Positions 15,332 to 23,765 of a stretch of DNA of 31,649 nucleotides are shown here, piece after piece. The translations under genes were made by a program, and so were the position numbers. The notes below the pieces were generated by a model. That model saw nothing but the letters and a program-made list of their open reading frames with translations, was not told the origin of the DNA and searched no databases. The stretch lies in NCBI GenBank assembly GCA_035461385.1, contig DATHVI010000019.1, positions 1 through 31,649 on the forward strand, given 5' to 3'. The stretch's first letter is position 1; each line of letters opens with the position of its first letter. The DNA is from DATHVI01 sp035461385 (GTDB lineage Bacteria; Actinomycetota; Thermoleophilia; Solirubrobacterales; 70-9).

Positions 15332-16350
15332 GCGCGCGACCGGCGCCCGTGCCCGAGCCGCCCGCCGGGGCGGGCCAGTCGCGGACCGAGCAGGCCCTCG
15401 GTCTGGCGGCCGCCGCCTTCCGCGGCACCGCGATCGTCTGGCTGCTGCTGATCGCCCTCTGGGTGGCGATCGGGATCAAGAATCCGAACTCGCTCACCCC
15501 GGAGCAGCTCGTTCTCTACCTCAAGCGGGCAGCGCCGCTCGCGATCCTCGCGATCGGCGCCTACTTCGTGCTCGCCTCGGGGGAGTTCGACCTCTCGGTC
15601 GGCTCGCTGGTGACGGTGGTGGTCGTCGTCGCGGCGCGCCTCAATGACGGCGACCCAGCGAACACGCTCCCGGTGCTCGCGCTCCTGTTCGCGCTCGGGC
15701 TCGCGGTCGGCCTCTTCAACGGCTTCTGCACGACGATCCTCCGGGTGCCGTCGTTCATCGTCACCCTGGCGATGCTGCTGATGCTGAGCGGCGCCGTGTT
15801 CCTGTGGACCAAGGGCGCGCCGCGCGGGGCGCTCGCCGACAACTTCCGCTCGATCGGCCGCGAGGGGATCGACGGCTTCCCGGTCCTCAACCAGCTCCCG
15901 TACTCGGTGATCATCCTGCTCGCAATCGGCGGGATCGCGATCTGGCTCGCCCGCGGCGGCTTCGGGCGCCGGGTGCTCGCCGTCGGCGACAACGACCGCG
16001 CGGCCGCGTTGTCGGGGATCTCCGTCCACCGGGTGCGGATCGCCGCCTTCGTCCTCTCGGCGATCTCGGCGGTGATCGCCGGGATCATCCTCGGCGGCTT
16101 CGCCGGGGTCACCGCCCAGGTCGGGATCGGGCTCGAGTTCCAGGCGATCACCGCCGCGGTCCTCGGCGGCACCGTCCTCGGCGGCGGACGCGGCTCGGTG
16201 ACCGGGGCGATCGCCGGCGCGCTCGTCCTCCAGGCGCTGTTCATGCTGCTCAACCTCTACGGGGTCGACCGCGCCCTCGAGCAGGCGTTCACCGGCTTGA
16301 TCATCATCGGCGCGGTCTCGCTGGCGGGCTTCCGGGCGAGGGGGGGCTGA
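15328..16350 (+). CDS. Sugar ABC transporter permease 2 (RbsC-like)
   Basis: A 340-residue membrane protein of the same permease family but clearly diverged from its neighbour. Signatures are YFVLASGEFDLSVGSLVTVV, VPSFIVTLAMLLMLSGAVFL, RRVLAVGDNDRAAALSGISV, and TAAVLGGTVLGGGRGSVTGA. Transmembrane segments begin at about residue 37 (IVWLLLIALWVAIGI). The GTG at 15328 overlaps the stop of permease 1 by four bases. Having two different permeases suggests a heterodimeric channel instead of the RbsC homodimer. A 167-base gap separates it from the binding protein gene, which has its own very strong ribosome site and perhaps its own promoter. Confidence 0.94.
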   Translation: MSARPAPVPEPPAGAGQSRTEQALGLAAAAFRGTAIVWLLLIALWVAIGIKNPNSLTPEQLVLYLKRAAPLAILAIGAYFVLASGEFDLSVGSLVTVVVVVAARLNDGDPANTLPVLALLFALGLAVGLFNGFCTTILRVPSFIVTLAMLLMLSGAVFLWTKGAPRGALADNFRSIGREGIDGFPVLNQLPYSVIILLAIGGIAIWLARGGFGRRVLAVGDNDRAAALSGISVHRVRIAAFVLSAISAVIAGIILGGFAGVTAQVGIGLEFQAITAAVLGGTVLGGGRGSVTGAIAGALVLQALFMLLNLYGVDRALEQAFTGLIIIGAVSLAGFRARGG

Positions 16351-16415
16351 GGTGTCGGCGGCCGGGCGAGCGCACACGACTTGACCACGAGGGCAAGGCT
16401 GGGAGAAGAGGAGGA

Positions 16416-16451
16416 AGTGATCAGGCTGGCGACTACACCAACGAGATCACT
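16416..16451. promoter_or_regulatory. Inverted repeat upstream of the sugar-binding protein gene
   Basis: AGTGATC (16416-16422) and GATCACT (16445-16451) are perfect inverted arms separated by 22 bases in the 167-base gap before the binding-protein gene. It could be an operator or an mRNA stem that raises binding-protein levels over permease levels. A TGGCAAC like the ROK-side half-sites lies at 16475-16481. I see no convincing -35/-10 pair in the gap. Confidence 0.35.
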
Positions 16452-16505
16452 GATGGAAGGCGTAAATCTAACAATGGCAACTCGGAGCGATGAGAAAGCA
16501 CGAGG

Positions 16506-16512
16506 AGGAGGT
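16506..16512 (+). promoter_or_regulatory. Consensus Shine-Dalgarno site of the sugar-binding protein
   Basis: AGGAGGT, a 7-base match to the 16S anti-Shine-Dalgarno sequence, lies 5 bases before the ATG at 16518. It is stronger than the sites of neighbouring genes, which fits the excess of binding protein over transporter usual in these systems. Confidence 0.75.
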
Positions 16513-16517
16513 AATCG

Positions 16518-17756
16518 ATGAGTAAGAAGAACAGCTGGTTGCGGGCGGCGGCGATGCTGCTTGCGGCCGGGCTGCTCGTCTTCGGAGTCGCGGCCTGTGG
16601 CGGCGATGACGACGGGGACGACGGCGACGGTGGCGGGGCGGATGTGCCGGCGTTCACGCCGGACCACAACCCCGACTTCTTCGACGAGCAGGAGATGAAC
16701 GCGCAGCTCGAGATGCGGGATGCCGAGCCGGAGGACTTCGGCGCCGGCGACAACCCGTGGGAGCAGGCGCTCAACCCTGAGGACCCCGAGCTGGTCGACA
16801 CGTCCGAGTACCAGGCGGACGGGCCGTACAACATCTGCTTCTCGAACGCCTCCGTCGACAACCCGTGGCGGGTCGTCGGCTGGGCGACGATGCAGGGTCA
16901 GGTCCAGGTCTACGAGGAAGAGGGCACGATCGCCAACTTCCAGGGGCTCGATGCCGAGGCCAGCGACGACAAGCAGATCTCGGACATCCGCCGGCTGGTC
17001 AACAGCGGCAACTGCGATGCCCTGATCGTGTCGCCGAACACGACGCTGACGCTGACGCCGGCCGTCAACCAGGCGTGTGACTCGGGGATCCCGGTGATCG
17101 TCTTCGACCGCGGCGTCGACACCGACTGCCCGGTGACGTTCATCAAGCCGATCGGCGGTTACGCCTTCGGCGCGGACGCCGCCGAGTTCCTGGTCGACAA
17201 CGTCGATCCGGGCGGCAAGATCCTCGCGTTGCGGATTCTGCCGGGCGTCGACGTTCTCGAGACGCGGTGGTCCGCGGCTCAGGAGGTGTTCGCCGACTCC
17301 GAGCTCGAGATCGTCGGCGACGAGCAGACCGAGGGCGACGCTGCGAATACGAAGCAAATCGTCTCCGACTACCTCCAGACCGAGGGTGAGCTCGACGGCA
17401 TCTGGATGGACGCCGGCGCGACGAGCGTCGCCGCCGCCGAGGCGTTCGAGGACGCCGGGATGGAGGTGCCGCCGATCACCGGTGAGGATCAGCACGACTT
17501 CCTGCAGAAGTGGGAGCAGGACGGGCTGACCGCGATCGCGCCGACGTACCCCACCTACCAGTGGCGTACGCCGATCATCGCCGCGGTCCGGATCCTCCAG
17601 GGCGAGGAGGTCCCGAAGGAGTGGAACCTCCCGCAGCCGCCGATCACCGATGAGGACCTCGGCGATCGCCTGGCGGCGATCGAGGGCCTGCCGCCGCTGC
17701 ACTACGCGCTGTGCGGCTGCGAGGACCTGCCCAACTTCCCGCAGGCGTTCGAGTAG
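16518..17756 (+). CDS. Sugar ABC transporter substrate-binding lipoprotein
   Basis: A 412-residue periplasmic-binding-protein-like lipoprotein (RbsB/Peripla_BP_4 class). The lipobox VAAC has Cys27, followed by an Asp/Gly-rich tether to about residue 42. The binding fold starts near residue 100 (PYNICFSNASVDNPWRVVGW) and continues with CDALIVSPNTTLTLTPAVNQ, GIPVIVFDRGVDTDCPVTFI, VDNVDPGGKILALRILPGVD and GELDGIWMDAGATSVAAAEA. The roughly 60-residue acidic stretch between tether and fold is longer than usual. Three cysteines in the last 60 residues and core region may form disulfides. It would hand its ligand to the two permeases encoded just upstream. A strong terminator follows at 17799. The ligand is unknown. 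Confidence 0.93.
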   Translation: MSKKNSWLRAAAMLLAAGLLVFGVAACGGDDDGDDGDGGGADVPAFTPDHNPDFFDEQEMNAQLEMRDAEPEDFGAGDNPWEQALNPEDPELVDTSEYQADGPYNICFSNASVDNPWRVVGWATMQGQVQVYEEEGTIANFQGLDAEASDDKQISDIRRLVNSGNCDALIVSPNTTLTLTPAVNQACDSGIPVIVFDRGVDTDCPVTFIKPIGGYAFGADAAEFLVDNVDPGGKILALRILPGVDVLETRWSAAQEVFADSELEIVGDEQTEGDAANTKQIVSDYLQTEGELDGIWMDAGATSVAAAEAFEDAGMEVPPITGEDQHDFLQKWEQDGLTAIAPTYPTYQWRTPIIAAVRILQGEEVPKEWNLPQPPITDEDLGDRLAAIEGLPPLHYALCGCEDLPNFPQAFE

Positions 17757-17798
17757 ACGCCGACGGAAGAGGGTTGGTCCCTCGCACGTAATCGGGAT

Positions 17799-17840
17799 GG
17801 CCGGGCGCGACCTCAGGGTCGCGCCCGGCCGTTCGCTTTT
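17799..17840 (+). terminator. Intrinsic terminator after the sugar-binding protein
   Basis: A perfect 13-bp stem, GGCCGGGCGCGAC (17799-17811) with GTCGCGCCCGGCC (17818-17830), has a 6-base loop and is followed by GTTCGCTTTT (17831-17840). This is the clearest terminator in the window and probably ends the transporter transcript, at least partly, before the epimerase gene. Confidence 0.85.
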
Positions 17841-17884
17841 CGGTGCCCGCCCTCGGCGGGTGCCCGACCGAGACGGAGGACGGG

Positions 17885-18736
17885 ATGACGAGGATCGGTG
17901 CCAACGTCTGGATCTGGGACTCGCCGATCACTGACGAGGTGATCGAGCGCGTCGCCCCCCGCGTCGCCGAGCTCGGCTTCGACTTCATCGAGCTCCCGGT
18001 CGAGGAGCCGGGCGCCTGGGACGCCGGGCGCGCGACCGAGGTCCTCTCCGGCGCCGGGATCGGCGCCGAGATCTGCTGCGTGATGCCCCCGGGCCGCGAC
18101 CTGGCGGTGAACGACACCGAGGTCGTCGCCGATACCCAGGACTACCTGCGTCACTGCGTCGACGCCGCCGAGCGGGTCGGCGCGGGGGTCGTCGCCGGGC
18201 CGATGTACGCGGCGGTCGGCCGGCTGTGGCTGATCGGTCCGAGTGAGCGCGCCGAGACGGTCGCGCGCGTCGCCGAGGCGCTGCGGCCGCTCGCCGAATA
18301 CGCCGGCGAGCGCAATGTCAAGCTCGCGGTCGAGCCGCTGAACCGGTTCGAGACCAGCCTGTTCAACACCGTCGAGCAGGGGCTCGATCTCGTCCGGCAG
18401 GTCGACGACCCGGCGCTCGGCCTGCTCCTCGACACCTTCCACATGAACATCGAGGAGAAGAGGCCCGGTGACGCCGCGCGTGCCGCCGCCGGCCATATCG
18501 CCCACGTCCACACCTGCGGCACCGACCGCGGCTCGCCCGGGGCCGACAGCTTCCGCTGGGACGAGTTCCTCGCCGGCCTCCGCGACGCGGGCTACGACGG
18601 GCCGATGTGCATCGAGTCGTTCACGTCGGCGAACGAGGTGATCGCGACCGCGGCAGCGATCTGGCGCCCGCTCGCCGACTCCCCGGACGCGCTCGCCGGC
18701 GACGGCCTCGAGTTCCTCCGCCGCGCCACCGCCTGA
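17885..18736 (+). CDS. D-tagatose/D-psicose 3-epimerase-family sugar isomerase
   Basis: A 283-residue TIM barrel. The four metal ligands of ketose 3-epimerases are visible as Glu150 (VEPLNR), Asp183 (LLDTFHMNIEE), His209 (HVHTCGTDRG) and Glu244 (CIESF). This is almost the same spacing as in Pseudomonas cichorii D-tagatose 3-epimerase (Glu152, Asp185, His211, Glu246). Partner residues His186 and Arg154 are also kept. It probably interconverts C3 epimers of a free ketose or a related keto sugar. The ATG at 17885 follows GGAGG; the frame is open from 17843 across the terminator region, which I exclude. It lies 128 bases beyond the transporter and downstream of the terminator, so it may be read by readthrough or its own weak promoter. 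Confidence 0.88.
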   Translation: MTRIGANVWIWDSPITDEVIERVAPRVAELGFDFIELPVEEPGAWDAGRATEVLSGAGIGAEICCVMPPGRDLAVNDTEVVADTQDYLRHCVDAAERVGAGVVAGPMYAAVGRLWLIGPSERAETVARVAEALRPLAEYAGERNVKLAVEPLNRFETSLFNTVEQGLDLVRQVDDPALGLLLDTFHMNIEEKRPGDAARAAAGHIAHVHTCGTDRGSPGADSFRWDEFLAGLRDAGYDGPMCIESFTSANEVIATAAAIWRPLADSPDALAGDGLEFLRRATA

Positions 18737-18828
18737 GCCCGAAATCCCAATATCGCCCGTCACGGGCCGGACCAAGTGAGGACACGCGGGGAAGGGGGAA
18801 AGGGATGCATACCGCGATGCGGAAGGGG

Positions 18829-18857
18829 TTGACAACGTTGCGGAACGGGTTTAGGTT
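18829..18857 (+). promoter_or_regulatory. Sigma-70-type promoter of the first giant ThuA/dehydrogenase gene
   Basis: TTGACA (18829-18834), a 17-base spacer and TAGGTT (18852-18857) form a good promoter. Transcription would begin near 18864 and give a leader of about 60 bases that contains the GGAGGAAGG ribosome site of the ATG at 18925. Confidence 0.7.
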
Positions 18858-18924
18858 CGCCCCGCAACCGTGACCGGCCGCGCGCGTGGGGTGCCGGCGG
18901 AGGACGAACGGAGGAAGGACCGGG

Positions 18925-21900
18925 ATGGAATCAGGACGGTGGCGGCCAGGCGTGACGGCTCGCGCCTGCGCTGGGCCCGCCGCGTCGATCTGGTCGGCGG
19001 GAGCCGTCGCGCTTGCGCTCGCGGCCGCGACGCTGGTCGCCGCCCTCGGCGGCCCGGCAGCGACGGTGGCGCCGCCGGCGGTCGCCCAGACGAGCGACGG
19101 CGAGCGGTTCTCGGTCCTCGTCTTCTCCCGTACGACCCACCACGAGGACCACCGCCCGTCGAGCAACGCCGGAGACGCGGCGATGACCGAGATGGGGATC
19201 GACGGCGACTTCTCGGTCACCCTCGCCGGCGACGACGGCGCCGGGCTCTTCACCCACGCCGGCCTGCGCGACTTCGACGTCATCGTCCTCAACAACAACG
19301 GCGGCGCGAACGTCCTCAACGCGGAGCAGCGGATCGCGTTCGAGCGCTGGATGCAGCGCGGCGGCGGCGTCGTCGGGATCCACGGCGCCTCGAACTCCGA
19401 CACCGACTGGGAGTGGTTCGGCGCGATGGTCGGCGGCGCCTGGTTCCGCGACCACCCGAGCGGCGCGTTCCAGTTCCAGGACGCCGAGGTCGAGATCGAG
19501 GACGGAGGCCACCCCGCGACCGAGCACCTGCCCGCCACCTGGACGATGAACGACGAGTGGCACGCTTTCCACGCCAACCCGCGCCCCGACGTCCACGTCC
19601 TCGCGACGCTCGACGAGAGCTCGTACGACCTCGCCGGGACGCAGCCGATGGGCGATCACCCGATCGTCTGGTGCACCGAATACGACGGCGGCCGCCACCT
19701 GTACTCGGGGCTTGCCCACAACGCGAGCACGTGGGCGAACGCCGACTACCGCGAGCACATCCGCGGCGCGATCGAATGGGCGGCGGGTGAGGAGCCGGGC
19801 GATTGCGGCGAGCCGCGGCGGGGCAGGCCGAGCGCGTCGTCGCTGGAGAAAGCCCTGCTCGAGGATGACCTCCAGAACCCGATGTCGCTCCAGGTGGCCG
19901 CCGACGGCCGCGTGTTCTTCGTCGAGATCGGCCAGCTCCATGGCAACCCGAGCGGGCCGGAGAACTACATCGGCCGGGTCAAGGTCCACGACCCGGCGGC
20001 CGGCGACACGTTCGTGGTCGGCGAGATCCCCGTCCACCGCCGCCCGGGACAGAACCAGAATGGCCTGCTCGGGATCGCCCTCGACCCCGACTTCGAGCAG
20101 AACGGCCTCATCTACCTCTTCTACAGCGCCCCGAACCCCGGCGGGCTCGACGGCGTCCAGCACGTCTCGCGGTTCGAGTTCGACCCGGGGGCGGGGCCGG
20201 TCGGCGAGATCGACCTCGACTCCGAGGTCGTCCTGCTCGAGATCCCCCACCAGCGGCTCGTCTGCTGCCACTCCTCGGGATCGCTCGCCTTCGGCCCCGA
20301 CGGCTACCTCTACGCGTCGACCGGCGACGACACCGAGCACTCGCAGTCGCAGGGCTACGCGCCGATCGACCAGCGCCCCTGCGGCCCCGGCGGGTGGACT
20401 CCGGGCGACGCGACCTGCCAGCCGGCGACGTGGCCGGAGGACTCGCTCTACGCCGCCGACTCGCGGCGGACGTCGGGTAACACCGCCGACCTGCGCGGCA
20501 AGATCCTGCGGATCGACCCGATCGAGTCGGCGACTCCCGCCGACGAGCCCGGGCTCGGCTCGACGTACACAGTCGACGACCGCAACCTCTTCACCTCGGG
20601 CGACTACGACCACCTGTTCCCGGGCGGCGAATACGACCCCGAGCTGGGACGCCCCGAGATCTACGCGATGGGGCTTCGGAACCCGTTCCGGTTTGTGATC
20701 GACCCCGGGACAGGGTGGATCTACGAGGGCGAGGTCGGCCCGGACGCGAACGCCGACAACGCGAACCGCGGCCCGATGGGCTACGACGAGATCAACCAGA
20801 TCCGCGAGGCGGGCAACTTCGGCTGGCCGTTCTGCGCCGCCGACAACCGGCCCTACCGTCGGTGGACGTTCCCGAGCGGGCCCGCCGGCGCCCCGTACGA
20901 GTGCGAGCAGGGGCCGGTCAACGACTCGGGTCGCAACACCGGGCTCGACACCCTCCCGCCCGCCCAGGAGCCGCTGATCTGGTATCCGTACGGCGCCTCG
21001 AGCACGTTCCCCGAGCTCCCACTCGGATCGGGCCGGGCGGCGTTCGCGGGGCCGGTCTACCACTACGACCCGGCGCTCGAGTCGGACGTCAAGCTCTCGC
21101 GCTGGTTCGACGGCAAGCTGATCTGGGCCGACTGGTCGCGGCGCTGGCTGGCGGCGACGACGCTCGACGGGCAGGGCGACTACGCGGGAACCGAGCGGAT
21201 CATGGAGTGGGAGAGCTTCGTTCGCCCGCACGAGTTCGAGCTCGGACCCGACGGCGCCCTCTACATCTTCGAGTGGGGTGAGAATTACAACTACGCCGGT
21301 GAGGGCATCAATCCCGACTCGGCGCTCTACCGGATCGAGGGTCGCCGTGGGAACCATCCCCCGGTCGCGACCGCGTCGGCCGACCGGACCTCGGGCCCCG
21401 GGCCGCTGACGGTCAACTTCACCGGCGAGCTGTCGGATCGCGGCGGCGCGCAAGCGCCCGAGTACGAGTGGGACTTCGGCGACGGCGAGACGTCGAGCCA
21501 GGCGAACCCGACCCACGTCTTCGAGCAGAACGGCACCCACGAGGTGACGCTGACCGTCTCCGACGGCACGACCGAGGACTCGACCAGCCTCCAGATCACC
21601 GTCCACGACGTCGGCTGCGTCCCGCTGCGCTCGGATCACTTCGAGGGCGACGAGCTCGACGCCGGGCGCTGGGCGTTCCTGCATCCGAGCACCCAGACCG
21701 CCCCGACCGCCTCCGGCGGCAACCTGAACTTGGCGCTGAGCCAGTACGGGTTCGACATGGGTCGTCCGGGGCCGGCGACGATCCTCGGGCAGGAAATGCC
21801 CGCCGGCGACTGGGAGGTCGTCGCGCGGATCGACGCCCCGGGCCTCGCCGCCGACAACACCGGCCAGAGCGCGTACGCGAAGGTCGGCCTGATCGTCTTC

Positions 21901-23625
21901 CAGGATCACGCGACGCAGCCGAACTACCACTGGATCTCCTACCAGCACGCGCGCAACGGCGACGGCAATCCCCCTGTGGCCACCGAGAGCTATTTCGAGG
22001 CGACGGCACAGAACGGGACCACCGGGGGGACGAATGGCAGCGGCTGGACGCTTGGCTCGCGCGTCGGACTCGGTCCCGTGGCGACGAACCTGCCGACGTT
22101 CTGGCTCCGGGTGACGCGGACTGGGAACCTGATCGAGGGCTTCTACTCGTTGAGCGATCCCGACACGGGCGCCACTTGGACGTCGATCAACGCCGGCAAC
22201 GCGTCGACGCTCGACATCACCAACTTCATGCCCGCCGGCCAGGGTCCGATCTACGTCGGCCCCTACGGCGCCAACGGGTCGACGACGGTGGCATACGACT
22301 ACATCCGTCTCGATCCGGACGAATTCGTCTGCGAGGAGGACGTGGACCCGCCGGTGACGACGGCGGCCGTCCTCCCGGAGGCTCAGCCCGATGGGGCGGC
22401 GGAGGACGTCTATGCGGACCCGGTCGAGGTCGAGCTCTCGGCGACCGACGGTGACGACGAGCACGCGTCCGGCGTCGAGCGCACCGAATACCGCGTCGAC
22501 GGCGGTGACTGGGAGACGGCCGAGAACACGGACGGGGATGACCCATTCCGCACCTACATCCCGGTTTCGGACGAAGGCGAGCACGCGGTCGAGTTCCGGT
22601 CGGTGGACAACGCGGGCAACGTCGAGGAGACGCAGTCGGTCGAATTCGAGATCGACTACGACGGCGAGCTGCCCGAGACCTGCGCGATAGACGCCGTGTC
22701 CGATACCTGGCAGCCGAATCACTGCGAGGTCCGCTTCGGGGGGACGGTCACGTGGCGGTTCGGCGGCGGGGCCCAGTTCCCGCACGACCTGTGGCTGATC
22801 GAGCCCGGGCAGGACCCCGACTCCCCCGGGTTCGCGATCACCGATGGCACGGTGCCGCCCGGGAGTGATCCCGTCTCCCACACCCTCTTCCAGGCCGGGA
22901 CCTGGACCTACGTCTGCAAGCTGCACTCGTTCGTCAGCGGCGGGAACTGGCAGGGGATGGTCGGGACGGTCTTGGTCGGCGATCCCGAGTTCGAGGACAC
23001 AACGCCGCCGCAGACGACGGTCGCGCTCAACGGCGCCGCTCCAGAGGCGAGCTATGAAGGCGACGTGACGGCGACGTTCACCGCGACCGATCCCGGTCCC
23101 GACGCTTGGGGCGTCGACTACACCGAATACCGGATCGACTCCGGTTCCGATGACGACTGGGCGACCTACAACGAGCTCTCGCCGCCGGTAGTGAGCGCTC
23201 CAGGCCCACACGAGATCGATTACCGCTCGCGCGACAACGTCGGCAACGTCGAGAACACGAAGACGGTCGCGTTCGAGATCGACGCCGAGGTCGGCGAGCC
23301 CGCCCTCGGCCTCAGCGCGCAGCCGAAGCTGCGCAAGCTGTCGAGGAAGGCGAAGCGCGCCGTCTTCCGCGTCCGCGCGTCGAACCCCGGCGACGCCGCC
23401 ACGGGCCCGGTCCGCCTGTGCGCGAATGCGCCGAAGAAGCGCCTCCGGGTTCATGGCCCCTCCTGCCGGACGATCCCCGACCTCGCCCCCGGGGCGGGCC
23501 GCGTACAGGCGTTCCGGCTCAAGGTCAGGCGCCCGGCGCGGGGCAAGACGACCCGTGTCCGCGTCACCGCCCGCGCCGGCCCGCTCGCCCGGAAGGTCGC
23601 CGTGCGGGTGAAGGTCAAGCGCTGA
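18925..23625 (+). CDS. Giant secreted ThuA / glucose-sorbosone dehydrogenase / PKD / cupredoxin protein
   Basis: A 1566-residue secreted protein; ATG 18925 follows GGAGGAAGG. A signal peptide ends near AVA (52-54). Domains in order, with rough residues: ThuA-like (62-288); glucose/sorbosone dehydrogenase-type beta-propeller (309-805; CCHSSGSLAFGPDGYLY keeps the usual His, and GLRNPFRF is typical); PKD (811-894; YEWDFGDG); concanavalin-A-like (897-1135); Ig-like OmpL47 type (1142-1246); cupredoxin (1251-1352) with His1287, Cys1331, His1334 and Met1345; second Ig-like (1358-1452); basic C-terminal domain (1455-1566) ending RVKVKR. The propeller family uses PQQ to oxidise aldoses; a fused type-1 copper site could take the electrons. 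ThuA-like domains have a glutamine-amidotransferase-like fold and occur with sugar metabolism. Substrate and cofactor are not proven by sequence. Confidence 0.9.
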   Translation: MESGRWRPGVTARACAGPAASIWSAGAVALALAAATLVAALGGPAATVAPPAVAQTSDGERFSVLVFSRTTHHEDHRPSSNAGDAAMTEMGIDGDFSVTLAGDDGAGLFTHAGLRDFDVIVLNNNGGANVLNAEQRIAFERWMQRGGGVVGIHGASNSDTDWEWFGAMVGGAWFRDHPSGAFQFQDAEVEIEDGGHPATEHLPATWTMNDEWHAFHANPRPDVHVLATLDESSYDLAGTQPMGDHPIVWCTEYDGGRHLYSGLAHNASTWANADYREHIRGAIEWAAGEEPGDCGEPRRGRPSASSLEKALLEDDLQNPMSLQVAADGRVFFVEIGQLHGNPSGPENYIGRVKVHDPAAGDTFVVGEIPVHRRPGQNQNGLLGIALDPDFEQNGLIYLFYSAPNPGGLDGVQHVSRFEFDPGAGPVGEIDLDSEVVLLEIPHQRLVCCHSSGSLAFGPDGYLYASTGDDTEHSQSQGYAPIDQRPCGPGGWTPGDATCQPATWPEDSLYAADSRRTSGNTADLRGKILRIDPIESATPADEPGLGSTYTVDDRNLFTSGDYDHLFPGGEYDPELGRPEIYAMGLRNPFRFVIDPGTGWIYEGEVGPDANADNANRGPMGYDEINQIREAGNFGWPFCAADNRPYRRWTFPSGPAGAPYECEQGPVNDSGRNTGLDTLPPAQEPLIWYPYGASSTFPELPLGSGRAAFAGPVYHYDPALESDVKLSRWFDGKLIWADWSRRWLAATTLDGQGDYAGTERIMEWESFVRPHEFELGPDGALYIFEWGENYNYAGEGINPDSALYRIEGRRGNHPPVATASADRTSGPGPLTVNFTGELSDRGGAQAPEYEWDFGDGETSSQANPTHVFEQNGTHEVTLTVSDGTTEDSTSLQITVHDVGCVPLRSDHFEGDELDAGRWAFLHPSTQTAPTASGGNLNLALSQYGFDMGRPGPATILGQEMPAGDWEVVARIDAPGLAADNTGQSAYAKVGLIVFQDHATQPNYHWISYQHARNGDGNPPVATESYFEATAQNGTTGGTNGSGWTLGSRVGLGPVATNLPTFWLRVTRTGNLIEGFYSLSDPDTGATWTSINAGNASTLDITNFMPAGQGPIYVGPYGANGSTTVAYDYIRLDPDEFVCEEDVDPPVTTAAVLPEAQPDGAAEDVYADPVEVELSATDGDDEHASGVERTEYRVDGGDWETAENTDGDDPFRTYIPVSDEGEHAVEFRSVDNAGNVEETQSVEFEIDYDGELPETCAIDAVSDTWQPNHCEVRFGGTVTWRFGGGAQFPHDLWLIEPGQDPDSPGFAITDGTVPPGSDPVSHTLFQAGTWTYVCKLHSFVSGGNWQGMVGTVLVGDPEFEDTTPPQTTVALNGAAPEASYEGDVTATFTATDPGPDAWGVDYTEYRIDSGSDDDWATYNELSPPVVSAPGPHEIDYRSRDNVGNVENTKTVAFEIDAEVGEPALGLSAQPKLRKLSRKAKRAVFRVRASNPGDAATGPVRLCANAPKKRLRVHGPSCRTIPDLAPGAGRVQAFRLKVRRPARGKTTRVRVTARAGPLARKVAVRVKVKR

Positions 23626-23670
23626 GCGTGGACTAGCCGCACGCGGCGACCCACCGGAACGGCTGCCGGG

Positions 23671-23700
23671 TTGACGGTCGTTTCTACGCTCTGTTACATT
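23671..23700 (+). promoter_or_regulatory. Promoter of the second ThuA/dehydrogenase gene
   Basis: TTGACG (23671-23676) and TACATT (23695-23700) are 18 bases apart, or TTACAT (23694-23699) at 17. Transcription would start near 23707, giving a leader of about 60 bases with the GAGGAGGAGA ribosome site. The gene is therefore probably not simply co-transcribed with the first giant gene. Confidence 0.6.
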
Positions 23701-23765
23701 CGGCCGGTCATCGGCGGACTTCGCTGCGCCGGACGTCTGAAGTGGGCTCGAGGAGGAGAGACGGG

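Noticed and set aside
18755..18767. GCCCG/CGGGC hairpin after the epimerase gene as a terminator
   Set aside because: The stem is only 5 bp with a 3-base loop and there is no U-tract.
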